Origin: Paraburkholderia tuberum STM678
GTDB taxonomy: Bacteria > Pseudomonadota > Gammaproteobacteria > Burkholderiales > Burkholderiaceae
Direction: 5' to 3'
Length of the DNA: 64,000 bases
Assembly (NCBI RefSeq): GCF_902833905.1
Contig: NZ_CADFGP010000037.1
Location: 20,047 to 84,046 of the forward strand
This document shows positions 7,843 to 15,584 of the stretch, piece after piece. The notes beneath the pieces were generated by a model. That model ran no database searches. It was not told where the DNA came from and worked only from the letters and a program-made list of their open reading frames with translations. Numbering within the stretch: position 1 is the first letter of the stretch; each line of letters begins with the position of its first letter. Position numbers and translations under genes: made by a program.

Positions 7843-8442
7843 ATGAGTCCCGTCGTCGTCACCCTGCTCGTGCTGCTGGGCGTCGGGCTACTGCTCGCGC
7901 TCCGCCTCATGGGCATCTACAACGGGCTAGTGGTCGCCCGGAACCGCTTCGCGAACGCCTTCGCCCAAATCGACGTGCAGCTCAAACGCCGCTACGAGCT
8001 GATTCCGAACTTAGTCGAAGCGGTCAAGGGCTACATGGGTCACGAAAGGGAGACGCTCGACGCCGTCATCAAGGCCCGCAACAGCGCGATGGCAGCCGAG
8101 CAGAAAGTCGCCGCCAACCCCAGCGACCCGGCGGCCATCAAAGGGTTTAACGAGGCCGAGGCCCAGCTCGGCGGCATTCTGGGCCGGCTCTTTGCGCTAT
8201 CCGAAGCGTACCCGGACCTCAAGGCCAACCAGAACATGCTCGCCCTGCAGGAGGAACTGAGCTCGACCGAGAACAAGATCGGCTTCGCCAGGCAAGCCTT
8301 CAACGACGCCGCCACCGACTACAACAACCAGCGCGAAGTCTTCCCAGCCGTCATGGTGGCCGGCATGTTTGGTTTCAAGGAAGCGTCACTGCTCGAAACC
8401 ACAGAGGCCGAGCGCGCAGCGCCCAAGGTGTCGTTCCGGTAA
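7843..8442 (+). CDS. lemA: LemA family protein
   Basis: A 199-residue protein with one N-terminal membrane helix (VVTLLVLLGVGLLLALRLMG) and a long alpha-helical LemA domain containing YNGLVVARNRFANAFAQIDV, LKRRYELIPNLVEAVKGYM and TENKIGFARQAFNDAATDYN. ATG 7843 follows GGAGG at nine bases. LemA genes commonly sit beside a membrane M48 peptidase, as here, but the partner is broken. The precise role of LemA is unknown; envelope stress or proteolysis is the usual suggestion. Confidence 0.93.
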   Translation: MSPVVVTLLVLLGVGLLLALRLMGIYNGLVVARNRFANAFAQIDVQLKRRYELIPNLVEAVKGYMGHERETLDAVIKARNSAMAAEQKVAANPSDPAAIKGFNEAEAQLGGILGRLFALSEAYPDLKANQNMLALQEELSSTENKIGFARQAFNDAATDYNNQREVFPAVMVAGMFGFKEASLLETTEAERAAPKVSFR

Positions 8443-8493
8443 CCGGAACCGCCACGGCTCCGTGCGCTTCACGCTCTCAAAACCGCGCCGGCC

Positions 8494-9100
8494 ATGGCCA
8501 CCAATTTCTTTCAGCAGCAGGATTCGGCACGGCGCAAGACCTTCCAGCTGGTGGTCTATTTCGTCCTCGCGATCCTGATTCTGATCGCCCTCGTGTACGG
8601 TCTGTTGGTGGCGCTCAGCATGTATGGCGCTCACGAGCCAGTGTCCTGGTGGCAACCTGACATGCTCCTGCTCGCGGCGCCGGCGGTGGGCATCCTGGTC
8701 GGCGGTGCCAGCGCGCTCAAGGTGGCCCAGCTCGCTTCTGGCGGGCAGGCCGTCGCCTTGATGTTGGCGGTAAGGAGGGTGCCCGGCACGACCACCGACG
8801 CGCGGCAGAAGCGGCTGCTCAACGTCGTCGAGGAGATGGCCCTCGCTGCGGGAGTGCCGGTGCCCCCCGTATATGTTCTGCCGGAGACCGGCATCAATGC
8901 CTTCGCGGCCGGCTACGCCCCGGGCGATGCTGTGGTCGCCGTCTCCCAGGGCTGCCTCGACTACTTGACCCGTGACGAGCTGCAGGGCGTGGTGGCGCAC
9001 GAGTTCAGCCATATCCTCAACGGCGACATGCGGCTCAACATCCGGCTGATCGGCCTGATCTTTGGGATCATGGCGTTGTCCATCATCGGCCGCAGCCCCA
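8494..9100 (+). pseudogene. M48 family metallopeptidase, 3'-truncated
   Basis: The first 200 or so residues are a normal membrane M48 (HtpX-like) peptidase: two hydrophobic spans near residues 18-45 and 60-78, GVPVPPVYVLPETGINAFAA, and the zinc site HEFSHILNGDMRLNIRLIG. After IMALSIIGR the sequence becomes unrelated (SPSSCRSVRRVHC onwards), although the frame stays open to 9252. The third zinc ligand, expected beyond the break, and the long C-terminal part found in LemA-linked homologues are missing. It is probably inactive. Confidence 0.75.
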
Positions 9101-9234
9101 GTTCCTGCCGCAGCGTCAGACGCGTCCATTGCACAGCTCGCCGCAAAAACTGGCGGGTTCCGGCCGGCCTTCCCACGCCAACAGCGCGGGATCGAAGAAC
9201 CGGGGGTTACACCCCCTGCTCCGGTTTTCTGATC
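9098..9234 (+). other. fragment fused after the peptidase break
   Basis: Immediately past the M48 break, a different plus frame reads AAPVPAAASDASIAQLAAKT, GGFRPAFPRQQRGIEEPG and VTPPAPVF before a stop that overlaps the 3' end of the MscS gene on the other strand. It looks like the C-terminal tail of an unidentified gene joined to the peptidase by a deletion. The evidence is composition only. Confidence 0.3.
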
Positions 9235-10124
9235 GCGGATGACCCTGCCTGACCGGCGGCTGCGCCGGTGACCGACGCGGCCGTCGCGCTCGGCACGATG
9301 TGCAATTCACGGGTGCGCAACGGCAGCGAACATTGCGCGTCGGTCAATGTTTGACGCACCCGGCGCGCGAGTTCCCAGCGCATGGTCCAGAACATGTCCG
9401 TGTTCGACCAGACGCGGATATTCAGCACCGCGGTGCTGTCGTCGAAGCGGATGACCATCACCTGCGGCGCGGGATCGCGGAGCGCACGCGGGTCGGCGGC
9501 GGCGAGCGTGCGCAGCGCCTCAAGCGCGCGATCCACATCGTCACCGATCGAGATCTCCACTTCGAGATCGAGCCGGCGCATCGGATTACGGCTGAAGTTG
9601 CGGATCGAATTGCTCCACAACGCGCTGTTCGGCACGTATTCGCAGATGCCGTCGGGTTTGGTGAGACGCGTCGTGAACAGATTGACTTCGTCGACCGTGC
9701 CCGCGACACTGCCGGCTCCGCCCTCGATATAGTCGCCGACCTTGAACGGCCGCAACACTAGCAGCATGATGCCGGCCGCGATATTCTGCATCGTGCCTTG
9801 CAGCGCGAGACCGACCGCAAGACCGGCTGCGCCAAGCACGGCAATGATGCTGGCCGTCTGGATGCCTAACTGCGACAGCGCACCGACGATCGCGACAATG
9901 CGAATGCCCCACAGGCCGATGTCGCAGAGGATCGGTCGCAGCGTGGCGTCCATGCGTGATTGACGCGCAAGAAGCCGGCTCAGCGACATCGAAGCGCGGC
10001 GCGCGACCCACCATCCGATCACCAGTATGCCCGCAGCGGCGCCCAGATGAATCGAGAACGCGGTGAGCATATCCAGCAGGAAGGCCCATCCGCCCGGACT
10101 GATTTCGACGAGAAGATTCTCCAT
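9207..10124 (-). CDS. small-conductance mechanosensitive channel (MscS family)
   Basis: A 305-residue inner-membrane channel that opens under hypo-osmotic tension. Three hydrophobic segments precede the pore helix region AVLGAAGLAVGLALQGTMQN, rich in Gly and Ala as in MscS TM3. The beta domain follows with FKVGDYIEGG and GTVDEVNLFTTRLTKPDG, then an alpha/beta C-terminal domain. Length and order are normal. Its stop lies inside the frame that continues past the broken M48 gene. No strong ribosome-binding site is visible before ATG 10124. Confidence 0.92.
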   Translation of the reverse strand: MENLLVEISPGGWAFLLDMLTAFSIHLGAAAGILVIGWWVARRASMSLSRLLARQSRMDATLRPILCDIGLWGIRIVAIVGALSQLGIQTASIIAVLGAAGLAVGLALQGTMQNIAAGIMLLVLRPFKVGDYIEGGAGSVAGTVDEVNLFTTRLTKPDGICEYVPNSALWSNSIRNFSRNPMRRLDLEVEISIGDDVDRALEALRTLAAADPRALRDPAPQVMVIRFDDSTAVLNIRVWSNTDMFWTMRWELARRVRQTLTDAQCSLPLRTRELHIVPSATAASVTGAAAGQAGSSAIRKPEQGV

Positions 10125-10499
10125 GTGTCTTGACGATCCCTATATTGGACAGCGGGTAGATTGCCGCGCGCGAGCATCGACGGTATACGTGGACGAACTC
10201 GACTGGCTTCCGGGAATTTAACCAGATAACTTCCGTTTTGGACATTATCAGCGGTTAAAGCTGCGTGTTTTTTCTGAGCTGTTATCCAGATCGCTTCTGT
10301 CGTAACGGCAGCCGCCCGAGCTAGCGGCTGCCCGCCCCGAGTTCCGTGAACGGCCCCGCCGGCGTGACTTCGAGGAGACGGAAACGATGTCCTCACGCCC
10401 CGTTCGACCTTCTCTGCAGGCGTTTCGATAACCACTCAAGATACCCACAGAAGCTGGGCACAAGCCTGTGGAAAACAGGCTCATGACTCGCTCAACTCA
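10125..10499. other. gene-free stretch upstream of mscS
   Basis: No convincing gene on either strand. It contains AT-richer patches near 10210-10280 that could hold the mscS promoter, and an imperfect GCAGCCGC/GCGGCTGC inverted repeat near 10308-10330. The right end runs into the degraded ABC-2 permease. Confidence 0.4.
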
Positions 10500-10886
10500 T
10501 TGAGCGCATTGGTTTTCACTCACATGCTTCCGATAGGTCGGCTGCGTCGCGGCCACACGCGTGTCGGACGAGCCGCCGTCGCCGCGGCGGCGCTCTCGCT
10601 CACCTTCATCGTGCGCGGCGCGCTGCACGTACCGATTGAAGGATCGGTCGCGCTCTTTCTCGCTGGCGCGGCGCTGCACCTGTTCGCCACCACTTCGATG
10701 GGCATTTTCATGGCCACGCTCGCGCGCAGCATGCCGCAGTTCGTGCAGAACGTCATGCTCGCCGCGCCCACCACGCATTTCGTCGAGCTCGGCCAGGCCA
10801 TACTCTTTCGTGGCGCGGGCATCGCCGTGGTCTGGCAACCCTTCCGGTGGCTCGCGGCGATAAGAGGTCACGCAGCGCATGAATGA
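10500..10886 (+). pseudogene. ABC-2 type transporter permease remnant with internal deletion
   Basis: The frame encodes recognisable pieces of a drug/lipid exporter permease of the ABC-2 (YhhJ-like) family: RGALHVPIEGSVALFLAGAA, LFATTSMGIFMATLARSMPQF and QNVMLAAPTTHFVELGQAIL, then FRGAGIAVVW. In intact homologues about 30 residues, including a transmembrane segment and a PRESMPE-like loop, separate ARSMPQF from VQNVML; here they are directly joined in frame. The N-terminal three quarters and the last helix are also absent, so the gene is dead although the frame is open. Confidence 0.7.
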
Positions 10887-11130
10887 GCGCCTGCTACGCC
10901 GCGCCGAGGTCGAGCAGCGTATCGGCCTGACCGGATCGACGATCTATCTGAAGATCGCGCAAGGCAAGTTCCCCAAACCCATCAAGGTCGGCGTGGCGGC
11001 GGTGCGCTGGCGTGAAAGCGAGGTCAATCAATGGATCGCAGGACATCCACCCGACCCGCATCGCGCGGGTCTTTTTTTGCCTGCGCGCTGCGCTCGATCA
11101 GATCGCAATCACACTTCCGATGTTTGTTAA
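10879..11130 (+). CDS. AlpA-family DNA-binding regulator
   Basis: An 83-residue protein whose first 55 residues are an AlpA/MerR-like winged helix: LLRRAEVEQRIGLTGSTIYL, KIAQGKFPKPIKVG and VRWRESEVNQWI. AlpA proteins control excision or transcription of prophages and genomic islands. The tail after WIAGHPP is encoded by a hairpin-plus-T7 sequence (11053-11078), so the original stop has probably been lost. No integrase is visible in this window. It begins 8 bases before the end of the ABC-2 remnant frame and lies just upstream of the type VI cargo cassette. Confidence 0.85.
   Translation: MNERLLRRAEVEQRIGLTGSTIYLKIAQGKFPKPIKVGVAAVRWRESEVNQWIAGHPPDPHRAGLFLPARCARSDRNHTSDVC
11053..11078 (+). terminator. 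rho-independent terminator-like hairpin inside alpA tail
   Basis: GACCCG, a seven-base loop and CGGGTC, followed directly by seven T residues. It lies inside the open frame of the AlpA-type gene, 52 bp before the stop. It would end transcription of alpA and insulate the hcp cassette downstream. Confidence 0.7.
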
Positions 11131-11279
11131 ATCACGTCAAAGTATTGGCAGTGCATAGCATCCCCGTTGCAAATGCTTGCGTATCTGGGTAAAAGATTGT
11201 CCGTTCGTAGTGCATACCTTATTAAAAATGAGGTCGTAACCATGCAGCGCTCATTTGACCATTCAAGGAAAAATTCAAG
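11131..11279 (+). promoter_or_regulatory. upstream region of the hcp cassette
   Basis: AT-richer than its surroundings, ending in AAGGAAAAATTCAAG just before the hcp start; the AAGGA is a fair ribosome-binding site. Promoter elements cannot be assigned with certainty. Confidence 0.4.
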
Positions 11280-11765
11280 ATGCCAATTCCTGCCCATATG
11301 TGGCTGAAAGATGATGGCGGCGCAGACATCAAAGGCTCGTCAACCGTTCAGGATCGCGAGGGAAGTATTGAAATTATCGGCTTCAGCCACGGCGTGAATC
11401 TGCCGGTTGATGCGGCTAACGGCAAGATCACCGGCGCGCGTGCGCACTCGCCGATTGCGTTCGAAAAGGAGTTCGATGCGGCGACGCCTTATCTTTACAA
11501 GGCCGTGGCGAAGGGGCAAACGCTGCAGTCCGCCGAGATCAAGTGGTATCGCATCAACGATGCAGGCAAAGAGGAAGTCTATTTCATGATGACGATCGAA
11601 GGTGTGAAAGTGTGTGGCATCAACCCCGGCATGGCTAATACCAGGCTGGCGCAGGCATCCGCACTCAATCACGTTGAAGCGGTCTCCATGATGTACGACC
11701 GCATCACGTGGCATTACCTTGATGGCAATATCAAATACACCGATTCGTGGAATGAGCGCGGATAA
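11280..11765 (+). CDS. hcp: Hcp family type VI secretion system tube protein
   Basis: A 161-residue Hcp1-type protein that would form hexameric rings of the type VI tube and carry small effectors in its lumen. Family landmarks are AHMWLKDDGGADIKGSS, GSIEIIGFSHGVNLPVD, FEKEFDAATPYLYKAVAKGQ and a C-terminal VSMMYDRITWHYLDGNIKYT segment. No other type VI structural gene is in the window, so it is an orphan Hcp. It is followed 12 bp later by a DUF2778 effector candidate, which suggests the pair is a cargo cassette served by a machine encoded elsewhere. Confidence 0.95.
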   Translation: MPIPAHMWLKDDGGADIKGSSTVQDREGSIEIIGFSHGVNLPVDAANGKITGARAHSPIAFEKEFDAATPYLYKAVAKGQTLQSAEIKWYRINDAGKEEVYFMMTIEGVKVCGINPGMANTRLAQASALNHVEAVSMMYDRITWHYLDGNIKYTDSWNERG

Positions 11766-11777
11766 GGGGGCGTGACA

Positions 11778-12296
11778 ATGGCCTATCAGGGTAAGTTTTT
11801 GGTGAACAACGAGCAGTTTTCACCGCTCACAATTTTCGGTGTCGGCACGTTCGACGCGTATTCTGGAAACGGTCAATACCGCAATCGCGGTGGCTGCACG
11901 GCTGTGCCAAGTAACGGTCCAATCCCTACCGGAAAATACTGGATCGTAGACCGGCCCACTGGCGGTATCGGGTCTCAAGCTTGGGCTTCGATCAAGGACA
12001 CAGTTAATTCAGCGATTGGGAGTGCGGTACATCATCGCGAATGGTTCGCACTGTATCGGGATGATGGACTTATTGACGACGTGACATGGATTGATGGTGT
12101 CAAGCGCGGACAATTCCGGTTGCATCCGGCAGGTGGCGAAGGTATTTCACTCGGCTGTATTACGCTTCCGAGCCGCACGGATTTTCTGAGAATCCGTAAC
12201 GCGCTGCTGCACACCATGACCATTCCTGCCGGCAATTCGGGGCTTCGCGCCTACGGAACAATTGAGGTCATCACGTATGGCAACACTTGTCCGTAG
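11778..12296 (+). CDS. DUF2778/Tlde1-type L,D-transpeptidase-like T6SS effector
   Basis: A 172-residue protein of the Tlde1 family, periplasm-acting type VI effectors with an L,D-transpeptidase-related fold that attack peptidoglycan tetrapeptides. The catalytic pair is visible as His116 in FRLHPAGG and Cys127 in SLGCITL, matching the family H-x(n)-S-x-GC pattern. Early motifs are YSGNGQYRN and GPIPTGKYWIVDRP. I chose ATG 11778 because AAGGGGG lies seven bases upstream; the GTG at 11772 is too close to it. It has no signal peptide, as expected for a protein delivered by Hcp. Its 3' end overlaps the first immunity candidate by 20 bp. Confidence 0.88.
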   Translation: MAYQGKFLVNNEQFSPLTIFGVGTFDAYSGNGQYRNRGGCTAVPSNGPIPTGKYWIVDRPTGGIGSQAWASIKDTVNSAIGSAVHHREWFALYRDDGLIDDVTWIDGVKRGQFRLHPAGGEGISLGCITLPSRTDFLRIRNALLHTMTIPAGNSGLRAYGTIEVITYGNTCP

Positions 12297-12543
12297 GCTG
12301 TTCAAGGTGGCGCTATTTGTCGGCCTGTTCTGCCTTTCCGTGCCCTACGTCCACACATACCCTATACCGATGCCGGAAAGGCAGGCGCTTGCGTGGTTAC
12401 ACGCTGCAAATCGGCTTGGCATTCGCGACCCGGATGATTTATACATCCCGGTCATGCTGCTGGCTGATCTGCTTGTGGCGACGCTTGCCTATGTGGTGAT
12501 CATGAGGCTATGGCGGCGCTATCGCGGCAAAAAGCCACATTGA
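12277..12543 (+). CDS. putative Tlde1 immunity protein (membrane), copy 1
   Basis: An 88-residue protein with two membrane helices (about 8-26 and 59-80) and a periplasmic loop MPERQALAWLHAANRLGI, ending in the basic tail MRLWRRYRGKK. Its start overlaps the effector gene by 20 bp, the typical arrangement of an effector and its cognate immunity gene. The loop would face the periplasm, where the effector acts. The first ATG of the frame, at 12262, is less likely because MATLVRRLFKVALF at 12277 aligns with the start of the paralogue that follows. Confidence 0.8.
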   Translation: MATLVRRLFKVALFVGLFCLSVPYVHTYPIPMPERQALAWLHAANRLGIRDPDDLYIPVMLLADLLVATLAYVVIMRLWRRYRGKKPH

Positions 12544-12553
12544 GAAATAGCGA

Positions 12554-12814
12554 GTGACGGCCGCGCTTGTCCGTAGGCTTTTCAAGGTCGCGCTCTTTAT
12601 CGGCCTATTCCTTCTATCCGCGCGCTACATTGGCCGGAATGGGCCGATGCCAGAGAGTGAGGCGCTTAGGTGGTTGAGCATCGCCAACGGCCTTGGCCTG
12701 CATGAAGCCGATGATGTTTATGTCCCGGTGATGCTGACGGTTTGGTTGGTCGTCGCTGTAGTGGCTTATATCGCAATCATGAGGCTATGGCGGCGCTATC
12801 AACGCAAAAACTAA
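12554..12814 (+). CDS. putative Tlde1 immunity protein, tandem paralogue (copy 2)
   Basis: An 86-residue protein clearly paralogous to the gene before it: LVRRLFKVALFIGLF, PMPESEALRWLSIANGLGL, then DVYVPVML and the identical tail IMRLWRRYQ. It starts with GTG 12554, 10 bp after copy 1, without a strong ribosome-binding site, so it may depend on translation of copy 1. The two copies differ mostly in the loop between the helices, the part expected to contact the effector. It may protect against a second effector variant. Confidence 0.78.
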   Translation: MTAALVRRLFKVALFIGLFLLSARYIGRNGPMPESEALRWLSIANGLGLHEADDVYVPVMLTVWLVVAVVAYIAIMRLWRRYQRKN

Positions 12815-13082
12815 CAGGGTCGATGAGCAGCGATCGGGCCGAATTCATTCCTGCGCGGTCCCGTCCAGTCCGGCGCGTGATGATCGCGTTGCGGGGGTTA
12901 ACTGGTGGGTCAGAAAGTGCGCGTTTGCTCAGAGCCAGGCGGGACAAGGCTTTGCACGGCGCGCGCGAATTTTGGTCTGGAAGGCGATCCCTTCGATGAT
13001 CCCGGTGATATCCGCGATTCTGGTGGAACTCGTCCTGATCTCGCTCATCGTATCGACCAACGACGGTGCTCAGCGCAATTTT
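12815..13082. other. region without a recognised gene
   Basis: A plus-strand frame from 12972 has one possible membrane helix (MIPVISAILVELVLISLIV), but its second half lies antisense to the DUF1348 gene and I do not recognise it. It could be another decayed gene. No repeat or terminator is evident. Confidence 0.35.
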
Positions 13083-13349
13083 TCAAAGACCCAGCTCGCT
13101 CAGACCTGGGTGATCGTCGGGGCGGCGACCCAGCGGCGAATGGAACTTGCGATCGCTTGCCTTGATCGGCATGTCGTTGATACAGGCATACCGGTGGTGC
13201 ATCAGACCATCAGGTCCAAACTCCCAGTTCCCGTTTCCGTAGGAGCGAAACCAATTACCAGCGTCTTCCGCAAGTCGAACCTTCTCGATTGCCGATTCAA
13301 GGGTGAACGGTGGGATGTGCGGGCGCACTTCAGCGTTTATGGACATCAC
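13083..13349 (-). pseudogene. DUF1348 (NTF2-like) protein with large in-frame deletion
   Basis: The 88-residue frame joins the normal N-terminus of DUF1348 proteins (PPFTLESAIEKVRLAED) directly to their C-terminal half (GNWFRSYGNGNWEFGPDGLM and SDRKFHSPLGRRPDDHPGL, then SELGL). Intact members are about 150 residues; the missing stretch of roughly 70 residues includes the start of the NTF2-like cone. The join falls at a short GAC-GC sequence that both flanks may have shared. The reading frame and both ends are otherwise intact, so the deletion is recent or the short form is tolerated. Confidence 0.8.
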
Positions 13350-13437
13350 AGACTCCCCTTATCCAGGCGGGATTGAGACAAAAATGGGCACTACTCAGCA
13401 GCGCAACCGCGCTACACGTTCGTCATCTCGAGAGAAC

Positions 13438-14295
13438 TCAGTCTGAGAAATCGGTTGACGCCGACAGTGCCTTCCATGTTTCAGTTTCCGTAGCCACATA
13501 GGCGTTCTTTTCGGCTATCGCCTTCAGCGTGTCGGTTCCGAGCGGCAGACGCAGTGGCGGTCTCGGTACATCGACAAGCGTGACGAGGGCCTTCGCAAGC
13601 TTCTGCGGGTCGCCCGGCTGATTGTGATTCATTCCTTCAGCGAATCGACGCACGTTGCCCGACGTCTCGTCGTAGTCGTCGATGACCTCCTTGCCGACGA
13701 CGAGCGACGACGCATCGAGGAAATTGGTACGGAAATAGCCGGGCTCAACGACGGTCGCGTGAATGCCGAGTGGCTTCAACTCCGCGTGGAGCGCTTCCGT
13801 AATGCCTTCGACGGCGAATTTCGTCGAGCAATACACCCCGAATCCCGCCGCCGAGCGATAGCCGCCGATCGAGGACACGTTGATCACATGGCCCGAGCGC
13901 TGTCCCCGCATCACTGGCAGCACCGCACGCGTGACATTGAGCAGTCCAAAAACGTTGGTGTCGTATATGCGACGCACGTCTGCGTCGGCCGATTCCTCTA
14001 CGGCTGCGAGCAGTCCGAAGCCGGCGTTGTTGACCAACACGTCGATCCTGCCAAACTTTGCCAAAGCTGCCTGCGCGGCTCTTTTGGCCTGCTCCTCGTC
14101 AGTTACGTCGAGCGCGACCGGCAACAGCGCAGATGATTCGCCGAGACGCTCAATGATCGCCCGAACGTTGCGTCCCGCCGCAACCACTGCATTTCCGTCC
14201 GCCAGGGCCGCTTGTGCGATCAGTGCGCCTAACCCGCGTGAGGCGCCCGTAACGAACCAGACGCGCTTGAACTCGTGCTTCGTAGCGTTGCTCAT
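13438..14295 (-). CDS. SDR family NAD(P)-dependent oxidoreductase
   Basis: A 285-residue classical short-chain dehydrogenase. The cofactor loop is TGASRGLG near residue 16, followed by NNAGFG and the catalytic Ser-Tyr-Lys set in VSSIGGYRSAAGFGVYCSTK. ATG 14295 follows GGGAG and is preferred to the upstream ATG at 14334. It is divergent from a LysR gene 103 bp away, which probably controls it. The substrate is unknown. Confidence 0.92.
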   Translation of the reverse strand: MSNATKHEFKRVWFVTGASRGLGALIAQAALADGNAVVAAGRNVRAIIERLGESSALLPVALDVTDEEQAKRAAQAALAKFGRIDVLVNNAGFGLLAAVEESADADVRRIYDTNVFGLLNVTRAVLPVMRGQRSGHVINVSSIGGYRSAAGFGVYCSTKFAVEGITEALHAELKPLGIHATVVEPGYFRTNFLDASSLVVGKEVIDDYDETSGNVRRFAEGMNHNQPGDPQKLAKALVTLVDVPRPPLRLPLGTDTLKAIAEKNAYVATETETWKALSASTDFSD

Positions 14296-14398
14296 GATTT
14301 GCTCCCGTTTCGTGGTGAACGTGAAGAGAAGCATAGGGCGCGCGATTAACAGCTACTAGGCATCGAATGCTAGACTCATAATCAACCAATATTTGCGA

Positions 14399-15385
14399 AT
14401 GGACTCAGCCATGAATGAGGTCCGGGCGATTTCGGTGTTCGTCCGCGCAGCAACGCTCGGCAGCTTCCGTCGGGCAGCTGCGGACCTGGGCATCTCGCCG
14501 CAGGCCGCGAGCCACGCGGTCATGCAGCTCGAAAAGTCGCTTGGCGTCCGGCTGTTTCATCGGACAACGCGAAAGTTGAGTCTGACCGAAGAGGGGCAAA
14601 GACTATTGCAAGGTGTCGAGCCAGCGCTCGCTATGTTGTCGTCCGCGATTGACGATGCTCGCCGTTCAGGGGAAGAAGTTGCGGGGCCCCTACGGATAAG
14701 CGCTCCGACGGCACTCGGGCGAACGGCACTCTGGCCATCGATCCTTGAGTTTGCGGCGCTATACCCTGACGTGCAGATCGATATTCGCTTCGACGATCAT
14801 TTCACGGACCTCGTCAGCGATCGCGCCGACGTCGGCTTGCGCGGCGGGTCCCCGCCTTCCGAGGGGGCGATTGCCAGGCGACTGCTACCGATTCAGTTGA
14901 TCGTATGCGCGTCGCCAGCCTATCTCGAACGGTACGGCACGCCGAAAACCGTGGACGAGCTCGATGCGCATCGTTGTTCTGGATACCGGCGTGCGAACAC
15001 CGGCAAGCAGGCGCCGTGGGAATTTATGGTGGGCGGGGAGATTGTGTATCGGGAGATGGCTGCTTCGGTCTGTTCGAACGATATCGACGCGGAAACCGAA
15101 GCGGTACTGGCCGGCGTGGCAATTGGGCAGCTTGGAAGTTTCTCGGCCGTCTCACACATCCGGGCTGGACGGCTCGTGCCTTTGCTCACTCAGCATTTGA
15201 CCCAGCGCGAGTCGATTTACGTCTACTACCGTCGCCGGACGGAACAACCGCTGCGCGTGAGAACCTTCATCGACTTCATCGTTGCGCGCCTCGCGGACAA
15301 CAGTCAATTTTTCCTCACAGCAGAGGAGTTGGTTACTTCGACGAGCAGAAGCGGCCGCGCCAGGAGCAGACGAAGTGCCGCGTAG
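14399..15385 (+). CDS. LysR family transcriptional regulator
   Basis: A 328-residue regulator with an N-terminal helix-turn-helix (FVRAATLGSFRRAAADLGIS, PQAASHAVMQLEKSLGVRLF) and a periplasmic-binding-like effector domain (DVQIDIRFDDHFTDLVSDRA). It resembles the DNA-binding/YafC-type LysR group that sits next to oxidoreductases. ATG 14399 and ATG 14411 are both possible starts. It is transcribed away from the SDR gene and likely activates it. Confidence 0.92.
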   Translation: MDSAMNEVRAISVFVRAATLGSFRRAAADLGISPQAASHAVMQLEKSLGVRLFHRTTRKLSLTEEGQRLLQGVEPALAMLSSAIDDARRSGEEVAGPLRISAPTALGRTALWPSILEFAALYPDVQIDIRFDDHFTDLVSDRADVGLRGGSPPSEGAIARRLLPIQLIVCASPAYLERYGTPKTVDELDAHRCSGYRRANTGKQAPWEFMVGGEIVYREMAASVCSNDIDAETEAVLAGVAIGQLGSFSAVSHIRAGRLVPLLTQHLTQRESIYVYYRRRTEQPLRVRTFIDFIVARLADNSQFFLTAEELVTSTSRSGRARSRRSAA

Positions 15386-15584
15386 GGGTGTCTGTTGCGG
15401 CAAGCGTAGCCAGCCGTGGTAAATCACGCGCCAAACGCAGACAAGGCTTCGTAGCGGGACAAGGGCGTGGCGAACGAGCCGTTTGCGCCTGTACATCAAT
15501 GATCGTGTAACAATCCCTCCAACGACCGCGAGACGCCAGCGAGCGTCGAGCCGGCGGATGCGCACGTCAGCCCGGGAGCATCAG
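15386..15584. other. intergenic region upstream of the MBL gene
   Basis: No gene recognised. The frame of the following gene is open back to 15483, but that part is basic, low-complexity sequence and is not counted as coding. Confidence 0.4.

Noticed and set aside
12972..13376. 134-codon plus-strand frame with one hydrophobic stretch
   Set aside because: More than half lies antisense to the recognisable DUF1348 remnant, and I see no family resemblance. It is kept only as a note in the gap description.
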